A DNA stretch of 64,000 bases from JAYRZB01 sp041916675 (GTDB lineage: Bacteria > Pseudomonadota > Alphaproteobacteria > Rhizobiales > Devosiaceae), in contig JAYRZB010000006.1 of NCBI GenBank assembly GCA_041916675.1, positions 124,001 to 188,000 of the forward strand, in the 5' to 3' direction. Positions 23,236 through 31,035 of this stretch are shown here, piece by piece. The notes under the pieces were generated by a model. It was not told the origin of the DNA. It searched no databases and worked only from the letters and a program-made list of their open reading frames with translations. The translations under genes and the position numbers were made by a program. The number at the start of each line of letters is the position of its first letter. Within the stretch, counting starts at the first letter, position 1.

Positions 23236-25642
23236 CTTCAACCTCACCCCCGAGACTCAGTTCGAGTCGCCCGGCTACGCGGCCGTTTTCTACAAATCGC
23301 TGGGCTGGGAGCCGCTTGTGCTCCCGGCCCGCGAGAAGAAGCCGAAAGGCAGGTGGGGCAACCTCACGGAGAGAACCGACGAGGACTTACTTCGCGCGTT
23401 CAGTCCGGTGAGCAATATCGGCATCGCTCTTGGCGAGCGCTCCGGTGGCTTGATCGACGTAGATTTCGACTGGCCGGAAGCCGCGCAGATCGCCTGCGAA
23501 CTAATGGCCGACCTTCCAAGCTTCGGCCGGGCAGGCTCGCCGCACAGCCATCGCCTCGCCATCGGCCGGTTGCGCAAGAATGCCCACTTCCAGATTCCGG
23601 CTAGCGCGGCCGGGCTGATTTCCAGCGACCGTATGATGGTGTTGGAGCTTCGCGGCAACGGGCTGCAAACGATGGTTCCGCCTTCGGTTCACCCCTCGGG
23701 CGAACTTGTCCGTTGGCATGACGACCCGGCAACCGTGCCGGTCGTGGACCCTGACGATCTGGAGCGCCGCGCGGGATGCGTGGCGTTCCTCGCGGTCATC
23801 GTGAACAAGTATCCGCGTGTCGCCGGCAACCGCGACAATATCTGCCTCGCCCTAACCGGTGCGCTCGTGCGCGCCGGTATTTCCGATGAGGAAGCGGATC
23901 GGTGGGTGGGACTTGTCGCCAGCTTGGCCGGCGACGAGGAAGCTGACAAGCGCGGCGGCAAAGCAATGGCGAGCCGGGAGAAGCACGACGCCGGGGAGCA
24001 GGTGTGGGGCCTGCCCATGCTTTGCGAATTTCTCGGCATCGAGCCGATGGAAGCCACGCTTCGCAAGTGGCTCGGCGGCTCCAGCGAAGACGGCGAGGGC
24101 GGCAGCGCCATCGCGGTCAGGGGTGGCTTCATGCCCCAAGCAGTCGATGCGGCCGAACAGGCATTGATTCGCGAAGGCGTCGGCATCTATCAGCGCTTCG
24201 ATTCACTGGTCCGCGTCGTTCGACTGACGGTCAGAGTCGATGAGGAGGGCGTCGGACGCGATAGCGGCGCGCTGATCCTCAAGCCCGTGACCTCGCCTTG
24301 GCTGCGCGAGCAGTTCGCACGCGTGGCGCGGTGGGAGCAGCCGACCGCCAAGGGCGGCATGAAGCGGATCGACCCGCCACCGGATGCGGCATCCGCCTAC
24401 CTGGCGCGGGTCGGTGAATGGAGATTGCGATTCCTGCAGGGTATCACCCAAAGCCCTACACTCAGGGCCGACGGCACCGTCTTGCAGGAACCGGGATACG
24501 ACCCGCTTTCCGGCTTGCTGTACGACCCCGGAAGCACGGTTTTTCCGCAGGTCGCGGATAGCCCGTCTCATGACGTGGCAAGGGCCGCACTCGATGTGCT
24601 CGCCAATCCCTTCCGGGGCTTCTCCTTTGCTGAAGATGCCGACCGGAGTGTGGCGCTGGCAGCGGTGCTGACAGCACTGGTTCGCGCCATGTTTCCAGCG
24701 GCTCCCATGTTCGCGCTCGATGCACCGACAGCCGGCACCGGCAAGTCGCTTCTGGCCGAAACCATCGGCCTCGTCGCTACCGGCCACAAGCCCGCGATGA
24801 TGTCGCAGGGCAAGAGCGATGAGGAGAACGAGAAACGCCTGTCGTCGGTGCTGATGGCCGGCGACCAAGTCGTCGTTATCGACAATTGCCGGTACGCGAT
24901 CGAAGGCGACTTTCTTTGCACCATGCTGACCCAGGAACTGGTTCAGCCGCGCGTGCTCGGCAAGTCCGAGATGAGGCGGCTTCCGACCCGGTGCCTTGTC
25001 ATGGCGACCGGGAACAATCTCGTCCTATCAGGAGACGTCACGCGACGGGCCTTGATCTGCCGCCTCGATGCCGGGATAGAGCGGCCCGACCAAAGGCAAT
25101 TCGACTTCGACCCGCGCCACGAAGCGGTCAGCGACCGTCCGCGTCTGGTCGCAGCCGGATTGACGATCCTGCGCGCCTATATTGCGGCAGGCAGGCCGAA
25201 CCCAATGGATCGCGTAGGCTCTTTCGAACAGTGGAATCTTGTTCGTGAGGCCTTGGTTTGGGTCGGTTGCGCGGACCCGGCGCTTACCCGTGATCGCGTT
25301 CTGGCCGATGATCCGCAGAAGGAAGTCCTGATCGACCTTCTCCGCCTGTGGCGGCAGGCGTTGGGAGACCGTCAAGTGACCTTGATCGAACTCACTGCGT
25401 TGGCCGAGCACGACGGGGGCGGGCTGGTCAGGAAGCTCGTCGAGGAGCTTGCCGCCAATACCCGGTTCCACAATAGCTTCAATGCGAGGAGTGTCGGGCG
25501 GTTCCTGGCCAAGCATCTCGACCGAATCGCTGACGGTCTCGCGCTGCAAGCCGTCAACGACGCCTCCGGCATCAAGCGTTACCGCGTTGTCGAGGCGCGG
25601 CGGCGAGGAGAAGGTGCGGCATCGATCGAGGCCCCCTTCTGA
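23228..25642 (+). CDS. Primase-polymerase fused to a helicase-type ATPase
   Basis: 804 residues from the ATG at 23228. The N-terminus is an AEP-type primase-polymerase domain: 'GLIDVDFDWPEA' gives the catalytic Asp pair (D77, D79), and 'SPHSHRLAIG' (about 104-113) the conserved His. A long middle region follows. The C-terminal half has a P-loop ATPase: Walker A 'PTAGTGKSL' (Lys506), Walker B 'VVVIDN' (about 547-552) and 'VMATGNN' sensor I. This is the replication protein layout of P4-like satellites and related islands, and should let the excised island start its own replication. The upstream frame to 23042 is not family-like. Origin-like inverted repeats lie just after the stop. Confidence 0.88.
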   Translation: MSSFNLTPETQFESPGYAAVFYKSLGWEPLVLPAREKKPKGRWGNLTERTDEDLLRAFSPVSNIGIALGERSGGLIDVDFDWPEAAQIACELMADLPSFGRAGSPHSHRLAIGRLRKNAHFQIPASAAGLISSDRMMVLELRGNGLQTMVPPSVHPSGELVRWHDDPATVPVVDPDDLERRAGCVAFLAVIVNKYPRVAGNRDNICLALTGALVRAGISDEEADRWVGLVASLAGDEEADKRGGKAMASREKHDAGEQVWGLPMLCEFLGIEPMEATLRKWLGGSSEDGEGGSAIAVRGGFMPQAVDAAEQALIREGVGIYQRFDSLVRVVRLTVRVDEEGVGRDSGALILKPVTSPWLREQFARVARWEQPTAKGGMKRIDPPPDAASAYLARVGEWRLRFLQGITQSPTLRADGTVLQEPGYDPLSGLLYDPGSTVFPQVADSPSHDVARAALDVLANPFRGFSFAEDADRSVALAAVLTALVRAMFPAAPMFALDAPTAGTGKSLLAETIGLVATGHKPAMMSQGKSDEENEKRLSSVLMAGDQVVVIDNCRYAIEGDFLCTMLTQELVQPRVLGKSEMRRLPTRCLVMATGNNLVLSGDVTRRALICRLDAGIERPDQRQFDFDPRHEAVSDRPRLVAAGLTILRAYIAAGRPNPMDRVGSFEQWNLVREALVWVGCADPALTRDRVLADDPQKEVLIDLLRLWRQALGDRQVTLIELTALAEHDGGGLVRKLVEELAANTRFHNSFNARSVGRFLAKHLDRIADGLALQAVNDASGIKRYRVVEARRRGEGAASIEAPF

Positions 25643-25661
25643 TGTCCTCGCGACGCCGTGC

Positions 25662-25845
25662 GGCAGGTTTGACGGGGTTTTGCTGGTTTTTGCGGGCTGC
25701 ACGGGCCGGTAAAACCCGGCAAACCCCATCAAACCCGGCGGCCAAAGCGGCTGGGCCGCAGGCCGATGCTCTGAGGCCTTGGACAGCAGGCAGGCCACCT
25801 TACGCAGCCGGTGCGCACAGGGCCCTCAGAGGCCGTCTGAGGGCC
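25662..25845. repeat. Inverted repeats after the primase: candidate replication origin
   Basis: Two structures. First, an imperfect long inverted repeat: GTTTGACGGGGTTTTGC (25667-25683) against GCAAACCCCATCAAAC (25719-25734), extending to about 30 bases per arm with further matches. Second, a perfect 10-bp hairpin GGCCCTCAGA-N5-TCTGAGGGCC at 25821-25845, in a cluster of GAGGCC motifs. There is no T-tract, so it is not an ordinary terminator. The position directly after the primase-helicase gene fits an island origin. Confidence 0.45.
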
Positions 25846-25889
25846 GCTCCGAGGCCCTTGCGGGCGAGGTAAGCCCGTGTCGCTAGCCG

Positions 25890-26216
25890 CTACCCTACAA
25901 ACGCCTTCAGCATCCGCGCGGCGCGGTCGAGTTGGTCAGCATTCATGCGCGATAAAGTGCCGTTTATTTCGGTCAGAAGCCGTGCGCGCTCGCCGGTTCC
26001 GGGCACAGCGTTGGCACCGAACAGGACCGGTGCTGGAACGTCGAGCGCAACTGCAATTTTCTCCGCGGTCTCGAAAAGCGGCGCGGCGACACCTCGCTCG
26101 ATCTTGCCGATGGTCTCGCGCGAAATGCCAGTCTGGTCGGAAAGCTGCTCAAGGGTCCAGCCATTAGCCTTCCGGTGATGACGGACATTCGCGCCAAAAA
26201 GACGTTGAAGTTCCAT
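25890..26216 (-). CDS. XRE-family repressor
   Basis: 108 residues. The helix-turn-helix is 'ANVRHHRKANGWTLEQLSDQTGISRETIGKIERGVAAP' (residues 9-46), the classic Cro/CI fold; the remainder is a helical tail ('RARLLTEINGTLSRMNADQLDRAARMLKAFVG') that probably dimerises. It is convergent with the primase gene and divergent from the small membrane protein gene. Two dyads of the GAGAA-N7-TTCTC kind lie in the divergent region and overlap a promoter, so it likely represses the rightward genes and perhaps itself. GAGGTG precedes its start codon. Confidence 0.9.
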   Translation of the reverse strand: MELQRLFGANVRHHRKANGWTLEQLSDQTGISRETIGKIERGVAAPLFETAEKIAVALDVPAPVLFGANAVPGTGERARLLTEINGTLSRMNADQLDRAARMLKAFVG

Positions 26217-26269
26217 ATGCGCACCTCGTTCGGAACAAAGGCGGCAAAGGGCTGCTCAAATCGAGAAAT

Positions 26270-26311
26270 GAGAACTTTGCATTCTCGCAATTTGAGAACT
26301 ATAACATCTCA
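26270..26311 (+). promoter_or_regulatory. XRE operator dyads overlapping a promoter
   Basis: GAGAA-N7-TTCTC at 26270-26286 and TGAGA-N9-TCTCA at 26293-26311. Between and across them is a sigma-70-like promoter: -35 TTGCAT at 26277-26282, 17-base spacer, -10 TATAAC at 26300-26305. Repression of the 26316 gene by the adjacent XRE protein would follow from binding here. Confidence 0.5.
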
Positions 26312-26315
26312 TTCA

Positions 26316-26636
26316 ATGAAGTCGGATGCTGTGGTTCTGCAAATGACGATGGTCGATCTGCTCCTTGCTATTTTGCATTGGCTTTTGTTGATCTTCTTCG
26401 GCGGTCAGGCCCTTATCTTCATTGGGCTGGTCCTGTGGACGATCTGGACCGAGGCGATCAAACCGAGACTGATACCAACCGATGAAATCGACCGCGTAGC
26501 CGCCGACATTATCGCCAGTTATCCCGAACCCGAGCTTGAGGCTTTCGCCCGCCACGAGCGCGCGTGGTACGACAGCGACGGCGCGGAGCAGACATACTGG
26601 TATCGGGTGCGGAAGGCCGTCAGGCGACGGCTGTAG
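26316..26636 (+). CDS. Small membrane protein
   Basis: 106 residues from the ATG at 26316; Met codons at 26343 and 26349 are alternatives, and none has a strong ribosome-binding site. One or two hydrophobic segments span about residues 14-42 ('LLLAILHWLLLIFFGGQALIFIGLVLWTIW'), followed by a hydrophilic helical tail ('EIDRVAADIIASYPEPELEAFARHERAWYDSDG') ending in basic 'VRRRL'. Not recognised. The predicted promoter at 26277-26305 would give a transcript starting only a few bases before 26316, so the first start would be almost leaderless. It is followed by the HEPN-domain gene on the same strand, 68 bases on. Confidence 0.55.
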   Translation: MKSDAVVLQMTMVDLLLAILHWLLLIFFGGQALIFIGLVLWTIWTEAIKPRLIPTDEIDRVAADIIASYPEPELEAFARHERAWYDSDGAEQTYWYRVRKAVRRRL

Positions 26637-26704
26637 GCCCTCAGATTGACCTCCCCGGCGAATTCGGCCCTCATGCGAAGTATTCTACGGGGGGACGGTC
26701 GGCC

Positions 26705-27454
26705 ATGGTTCTTGTGACAGCCAAGGGGCACTTTGATCAGGACATTCAACGCGCAAACGATCTGCTGGCACATGCCAGAGCTTTGAATGCCGGAGAGGTT
26801 CGCAACGATATTCTGCGTTTGGTGTGGATGATGGCCGTTGGCGCATCTGATGCCTATTTCTCCGATGCATATGCAGATTTGGTTGCTCGGACGCTAAAAG
26901 CGAAGGATATTCAACCCGCTGTGAACTTGCCTGATCGACTAAACAATCTGAAGGTTCCCGTCATCGCCGTCATTCGAGATTCGCCAGCGTGGCGTTGGCG
27001 GATGGCAGCTAGGGAGCTCATCGAAGACGAAAACGTCTTGTCGATTGAAAAGATCAAAAAACTATTTAACCACTTCTTCCGCAGCAATCACAAGCTATTC
27101 ACCGACAACTCGATAGAAACATGGATTCTGCACGCGGACGCAAAGCAACGCCATTTTGGAATTACGAAAACCGCATACCGGGCGCATGCACAACAAGGAA
27201 ATGCCCGCAAAGCAGCGTTGGAGCATTTCTCAAAAAGACTAGACGATATCTTTCAACGGCGGCACGACTGCATACACAACTGTGACCGGCCAAAGGTCGC
27301 ACTGCAAAGTATAACGGATTCCAGCGCAGAAAAGGCGCTTCAGGACATCGGCTTCTTGGTGACCCGCTGCCATGATGCACTTGTTTCTGAATTTCCAGAG
27401 TACCTGCGGACGCTAGGGTTCAATGGCGCGACTAGGAACCGTGTGGGATGTTAA
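26705..27454 (+). CDS. HEPN-domain protein (predicted ribonuclease family)
   Basis: 249 residues from the ATG at 26705, which has GGGGGA upstream. It is all-helical, with the HEPN signature R-x4-H in 'QRRHDCIHNCDR' near residue 195, and the N-terminal 'DILRLVWMMAVGASDAYFSDAYADLVART' helix pair typical of the RiboL-PSP-HEPN subgroup. HEPN domains with this motif are usually metal-independent RNases in toxin and abortive-infection systems. No partner nucleotidyltransferase or antitoxin gene is adjacent. It ends three bases before the tRNA-Thr on the opposite strand, so a nuclease-like gene sits directly next to a tRNA gene carried by the same island. Confidence 0.72.
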   Translation: MVLVTAKGHFDQDIQRANDLLAHARALNAGEVRNDILRLVWMMAVGASDAYFSDAYADLVARTLKAKDIQPAVNLPDRLNNLKVPVIAVIRDSPAWRWRMAARELIEDENVLSIEKIKKLFNHFFRSNHKLFTDNSIETWILHADAKQRHFGITKTAYRAHAQQGNARKAALEHFSKRLDDIFQRRHDCIHNCDRPKVALQSITDSSAEKALQDIGFLVTRCHDALVSEFPEYLRTLGFNGATRNRVGC

Positions 27455-27457
27455 GTC

Positions 27458-27533
27458 TGGTGCCGCCTACGTGACTCGAACACGTGACCCCATCATTACG
27501 AATGATGTGCTCTACCAACTGAGCTAAGGCGGC
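27458..27533 (-). tRNA. tRNA-Thr(CGT), complete copy carried by the island
   Basis: 76 bases including encoded CCA. Acceptor GCCGCCT/AGGCGGC, D-arm GCTC/GAGC, anticodon stem CATCA/TGATG with loop TTCGTAA (anticodon CGT, reads ACG), T-arm ACGTG-TTCGAGT-CACGT. All stems pair. Compared with the split host gene it differs by one acceptor base pair and one T-stem base pair, both compensated. It lies inside the right att core, so it belongs to the island and probably replaces the gene the island broke. Confidence 0.96.
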
Positions 27534-27629
27534 TCACCAAGCGCAGGGCGACCTACTATCGCCCTACTATTTTCCATGCCCGCTTGCCAAAGTATTGGCT
27601 TCGAACGTCATTCTCTAGCGGACCCGCTA

Positions 27630-27638
27630 ATTACGAAT
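27630..27638. repeat. attR core
   Basis: ATTACGAAT, the same nine bases as attL. On its island side it is followed by a small dyad, AGCGG-AC-CCGCT (27617-27628), which may be an integrase arm or core-flanking site. Confidence 0.85.
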
Positions 27639-27668
27639 GATGTGCTCTACCAACTGAGCTAAAGCGGC
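27630..27668 (-). pseudogene. 5' half of the split host tRNA-Thr(CGT)
   Basis: Read on the minus strand: acceptor strand GCCGCTT, D-arm, anticodon-stem strand CATCA and the anticodon loop, then it breaks into unrelated island sequence. It is the partner of the 3' half at 13735-13780. Because the native promoter of the tRNA should lie to the right (27669-27754), this half may still be transcribed and read through into the intact tRNA 97 bases further on. Confidence 0.92.
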
Positions 27669-27754
27669 TCGCCGGGTGGACCGGTGATGGGCGGTCTTTT
27701 ACTTGCCGGGCCCGGGCTCTGCAAGCGGATTTGACGTGCTTCGAACCCGCTGCG

Positions 27755-29101
27755 TCATTCCCCCTGCGCAGGTCCATCCACGGGGCCCGCCGCCAGCGCC
27801 GTGCCGGGGCTGCGCGCTGAAGCGCTGACCGGCACTTTCCACTCAAAGGCGTCGAGCTTGCCGGTCACCGGCGAGACCGGCTCCCACTCGTCCGAAGTCA
27901 CCCCGTCGGCGGTCCACACGGGGTCGCGCGGCGCGCGCACCGCCCGGCCGAGCCATTCACGCGCCTTGCCCTGGTCGGCGTTCTGGCCTTCCTCGATCTC
28001 GGCCATCAGGCTGGCCACGCCCTGGGTTGGTTCGCTGACCGAAAAGCTGGCCAGCACATTGCGCGCCAGCGCCCAGTCATAGGCGTCGATGGCCGCCCGG
28101 CCCAGCACCAGCGCCGCACTGCGATTGGTGGCGGGCACCTCGATCAGTTCGCGCACACGCTTGAGCCGTTCCACCGCCGAGGCCCCCGACTGGGCATTGG
28201 CATAAAGCAGGGCAATATCGGGGTGGTGGGTGGCGCGCCACACCCGGCGCAACAGGCTCATGGCCTTGCGCGTTTCACCGCGATTGGATTGGATGCGGGC
28301 AGCGATCAGGGCGGCCGGCACAAAATCAGGCAGGAGTTTGAGCGCAGACAGCGCATGATCGAGCGCCTTGAGCGGTTCGCTAGGTTCGGCAGCGCGGGCA
28401 ATGGCGGTTTCCAGCACCGCCTGCCGTCGCCGCTTGCGGGCCCGTTCGTCTCTGGTGGCGGCCGGTTCGGCATTTACGCGTTCCAGCGCCTCGCCCCAGG
28501 CCTGCCGACGGGTCAGGTCGTCGAACACGGCGGCATTGGCCCATGGGCTGTCGGGCGCAATAGCGGCGGCCTTCTGGGCAAAGGTCAGCGCTGCCTGCGG
28601 GCGCCCCTGGGTCCGGGCCTGGTCATAAAGCCCGGCCAGGGCGGCCACGGCGGTGCGGCTGTCCGAAATCAGCGCCCGATAATTTTCCCGCGCCGCCGGC
28701 ATATCGCCCAGCGCCAGGTCGGCGCGGGCCTCGAGCAGTTGCGCCGCGCTGTTGGCGGGCAGGCGGGCCCGGGCATCACGCGCCAGCTGCCGGGCGCGGC
28801 CGGCATCCCCGGCCTGCAGGGCGATAAAGGCGTTCGAGAGCGCCTCCACCCCCTGTTCGCGGCGGCGGATGGCGGCGCGGCGGGCAAAATAGCGCGGCGC
28901 CCCGATGATCCGGCGCACCACCGACCAGATGACGATCCCCACCGCCACAATCAGCAGCAAAAGGAAGATCGCGGTGCCCAGCCGTGGCTGCATCGTCAGC
29001 CCTGCAACATCGACTGTCACCGTGCCGGGCAGGCTGATCAACCAGGCAATCAGCCCCGAAATCACAAGGCTGGCGGCAATCCAGGTGGCAAGGCGAATCA
29101 C
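27755..29101 (-). CDS. hemY: HemY-like haem biosynthesis protein (TPR membrane protein)
   Basis: 448 residues. Two N-terminal transmembrane segments (about 5-27 and 45-65) and the HemY N-terminal pattern 'SLPGTVTVDVAGLTMQPRLGTAIFLLLL', followed by TPR-type helices ('GDAGRARQLARDARARLPANSAAQLLEARADLALGD'). It is an inner-membrane protein of the hem cluster; in enterobacteria hemY follows hemC-hemD, and the same association holds here. The exact biochemical role is unresolved in the family. The start overlaps the mitofilin-like stop by 4 bases. The C-terminus is Pro/Ala-rich. Confidence 0.9.
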   Translation of the reverse strand: MIRLATWIAASLVISGLIAWLISLPGTVTVDVAGLTMQPRLGTAIFLLLLIVAVGIVIWSVVRRIIGAPRYFARRAAIRRREQGVEALSNAFIALQAGDAGRARQLARDARARLPANSAAQLLEARADLALGDMPAARENYRALISDSRTAVAALAGLYDQARTQGRPQAALTFAQKAAAIAPDSPWANAAVFDDLTRRQAWGEALERVNAEPAATRDERARKRRRQAVLETAIARAAEPSEPLKALDHALSALKLLPDFVPAALIAARIQSNRGETRKAMSLLRRVWRATHHPDIALLYANAQSGASAVERLKRVRELIEVPATNRSAALVLGRAAIDAYDWALARNVLASFSVSEPTQGVASLMAEIEEGQNADQGKAREWLGRAVRAPRDPVWTADGVTSDEWEPVSPVTGKLDAFEWKVPVSASARSPGTALAAGPVDGPAQGE

Positions 29102-30267
29102 GGCTGGCCCTCCGCAGTCGCTGGTCTCGCCCGCTGTGTGGCCATAAAGGTTTCGGCATCGGCCCAGGCGGCAATCTGGCTCGGCAGATCGCCAGCCATT
29201 GCCTGCATCGGGGCGGGCAGGGCGGCAAACAATGGCGCAGCGGCGGCAAAGTCGCGCCGCTCGATGGCCGCTTCAAGCCGCGACAGCACGGCCTCGGGAT
29301 TGTCGCCCGCCAATTCGCCAGAGGGGCGGATGGCGAGCAGGCCGCGCATCCAGCCCATCGCCTGATCCTGCCAGGTGGCATCGGCCGGAGTGGGGATGGC
29401 TCCGGCCAGCGCGGGCACCAGTGCCCTGAAATTCGTCACGATTGTGTCAGGTCTGGCAAGGCCGCTCTCGGCGGCCGCGGCCAGGGTCTCGGGTAGCGAC
29501 ATATCGGGGTCGAGGCTGCGCAGGCCCGCCAGTTCGGCGGCAAACGGTCGGCCGCTGGCCCAGGAGTTTTCGAGTGCGGCCAGGAGCAGCGGCGCCTGGT
29601 TTTCGGCTCGTTCCGCCTGTTGCAACTGGGCGGTGCTGAGTTCGCCAAACGTTGCCTCCAGCGCCTCAAGGCGCGGCGGCAGGGCCGACACTGCGGCCTC
29701 GCCCTCGGTCAGCCGGTCGTCCAGATCGGCAAGGCTGGTGGCCAGGGCATCGAGCCGGGCGGCAATAGCGCCTGCGTCGGCCGATGAGGCACCGGCGGCG
29801 ACCGCATCAAGCCGATCCGACAGGGCGGTGAGTTCAGCGGTGATGGCCGAAAGGTCAGTTTTTTCCGCAGGCGGCAGGCTGGCGAGGGCGGATTTCAGGC
29901 TTGCCACGTCGCTGCCCAGCGCCACCAGCGCGGTATCGAGCCCGGCCGGCGGCATGGCGGCGCGCAGGGCGTTGACGTCGCTCGCCAGTGTTTCGATGCG
30001 GGCGTCGGGCGCCGGGCCGGGAAACAGGCCTGCCGCCGCCAGCGCCAGGCTCAAGGCCGCGCCCAGCACGCCGCCACCCAGCCCGGCGGTCAGCAGCAGC
30101 GGCGAGGCCGTGGTGCTGCGCACGCCATTGGGTGCCGCAACCGGTTCCGGCTCCGGACTACCGCGGTCGTCTTCGGGCGTCGGCGGGGGCGAATCAGTGG
30201 CATCCCCGGTGCGGGCCGTCAGGTCGATCATCGGGGGCTTTACCGGGCCCTTCTTGCGCTCAGCCAT
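29098..30267 (-). CDS. Mitofilin-like inner membrane protein (COG4223)
   Basis: 389 residues. A Pro/Asp/Glu-rich cytosolic N-terminus (residues 1-48) precedes one transmembrane segment ('LLLTAGLGGGVLGAALSLAL', about 57-80), a long Ala/Leu-rich coiled coil (about 90-215: repeated 'LASDVNAL', 'LGSDVASLKSAL', 'AARLDALATSLADLDDRL') and a helical C-terminal domain with 'LEAAIERRDFAAAAPLFAALP', which matches alphaproteobacterial mitofilin/Mic60 homologues. Mic60 homologues shape inner membranes; the link to haem genes by position is typical of alphaproteobacteria. It lies between hemD and hemY, co-oriented. Confidence 0.85.
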   Translation of the reverse strand: MAERKKGPVKPPMIDLTARTGDATDSPPPTPEDDRGSPEPEPVAAPNGVRSTTASPLLLTAGLGGGVLGAALSLALAAAGLFPGPAPDARIETLASDVNALRAAMPPAGLDTALVALGSDVASLKSALASLPPAEKTDLSAITAELTALSDRLDAVAAGASSADAGAIAARLDALATSLADLDDRLTEGEAAVSALPPRLEALEATFGELSTAQLQQAERAENQAPLLLAALENSWASGRPFAAELAGLRSLDPDMSLPETLAAAAESGLARPDTIVTNFRALVPALAGAIPTPADATWQDQAMGWMRGLLAIRPSGELAGDNPEAVLSRLEAAIERRDFAAAAPLFAALPAPMQAMAGDLPSQIAAWADAETFMATQRARPATAEGQP

Positions 30268-30291
30268 GTTCGTCCTCTGGGTTGGCGCCGA

Positions 30292-31026
30292 TCATGGCGT
30301 GTTTTGCGCCCGCGCAAAAGACAAAGCCAGCGCCATCATCGCCTCCTGGCTCGGATAGTCGGCAAGGCTGATGCGCACGAACCGCTGCGCCACCAGCGGT
30401 TCGGCGACATTTTCAGACAGGCACAACAGGCTTAGCTGCCTCCGGGCCGCCAGCGATATATGGGGCAGCAACAGTTCAGCAAAGGTTTCCGCGGCGCGAC
30501 GCGAATAGAGCAGGGCCGCTCCGATGGAACCTTGCTCGATGCCTTCCAGCACTGCCTGTGGCAGGGCCGTCACCGCCACCATGTCATAGACGCGCGCGGT
30601 CACCACCATTACGCCATAGGGGGCGAGCGATTTGGCAAGATCGCCCGAAAGGTGCCGGGCCGCCGGATAGAATACCGGTCCGGAAAGACCCTGATGGGCC
30701 AGCTTCTCGGCCAGGTCAGCCAGTGTGCCACCGGCGCTGGAGACCTCGGTCAAACCCAGCTGCCGGGCCGTTGCCGCCGTGCGTTCGCCGACGGTGAAAG
30801 TCTTGAGCCCGATATAGCGCACAAGGTCACCGCGCTCGGCCAGAACCTCGAGCGCATGGGCGCTGGTCACCGCCATCGCGGCAAAACCCCTGGCATCGGG
30901 CAGGGACGTATCGAGCCGCTGCCGCTCAAACAGTGGGGTCAGCACGGGTTCTACCCCGAGGGCCCGCAATTGTTCGGCGGTGCGTGTGCCGTCCGGTTCG
31001 GGCCGTAACACCAGCATCCGCACCAT
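30292..31026 (-). CDS. hemD: Uroporphyrinogen-III synthase
   Basis: 244 residues of the HemD fold. 'LVLRPEPDGTRTAEQLRALGVEPVLTPLF' at the N-terminus, 'AMAVTSAHALEVLAERG', 'TFTVGERTAATARQLGL' and 'AALLYSRRAAETFAELL' are the expected landmarks of this poorly conserved family. The enzyme inverts ring D and closes hydroxymethylbilane to uroporphyrinogen III. The assignment is secured by its position nine bases after hemC on the same strand, within a hemC-hemD-mitofilin-hemY cluster. Confidence 0.92.
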   Translation of the reverse strand: MVRMLVLRPEPDGTRTAEQLRALGVEPVLTPLFERQRLDTSLPDARGFAAMAVTSAHALEVLAERGDLVRYIGLKTFTVGERTAATARQLGLTEVSSAGGTLADLAEKLAHQGLSGPVFYPAARHLSGDLAKSLAPYGVMVVTARVYDMVAVTALPQAVLEGIEQGSIGAALLYSRRAAETFAELLLPHISLAARRQLSLLCLSENVAEPLVAQRFVRISLADYPSQEAMMALALSFARAQNTP

Positions 31027-31035
31027 CTTTGCCTC

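Larger units (their letters stand above)
13772..27638. mobile_element. Genomic island integrated in tRNA-Thr(CGT)
   Basis: The island is bounded by the 9-bp core ATTACGAAT at 13772-13780 and 27630-27638, which corresponds to the whole anticodon loop of tRNA-Thr(CGT). Outside the cores lie the two halves of one host tRNA gene; inside lie a tyrosine integrase, AlpA-like and XRE regulators, a primase-helicase, a HEPN protein, a methyltransferase-Vsr-ATPase operon and a complete replacement tRNA-Thr. Base composition is visibly less GC-rich than the flanks, especially in 14.1-20.8 kb and 26.2-27.4 kb. The integrase lies mid-island, which suggests that the left operon was added to an older int-primase element. 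Confidence 0.9.

Noticed and set aside
25821..25845. Perfect hairpin as a terminator of the primase gene
   Set aside because: There is no T-tract on either side, and it lies 180 bases from the stop; an origin or structural role fits better.
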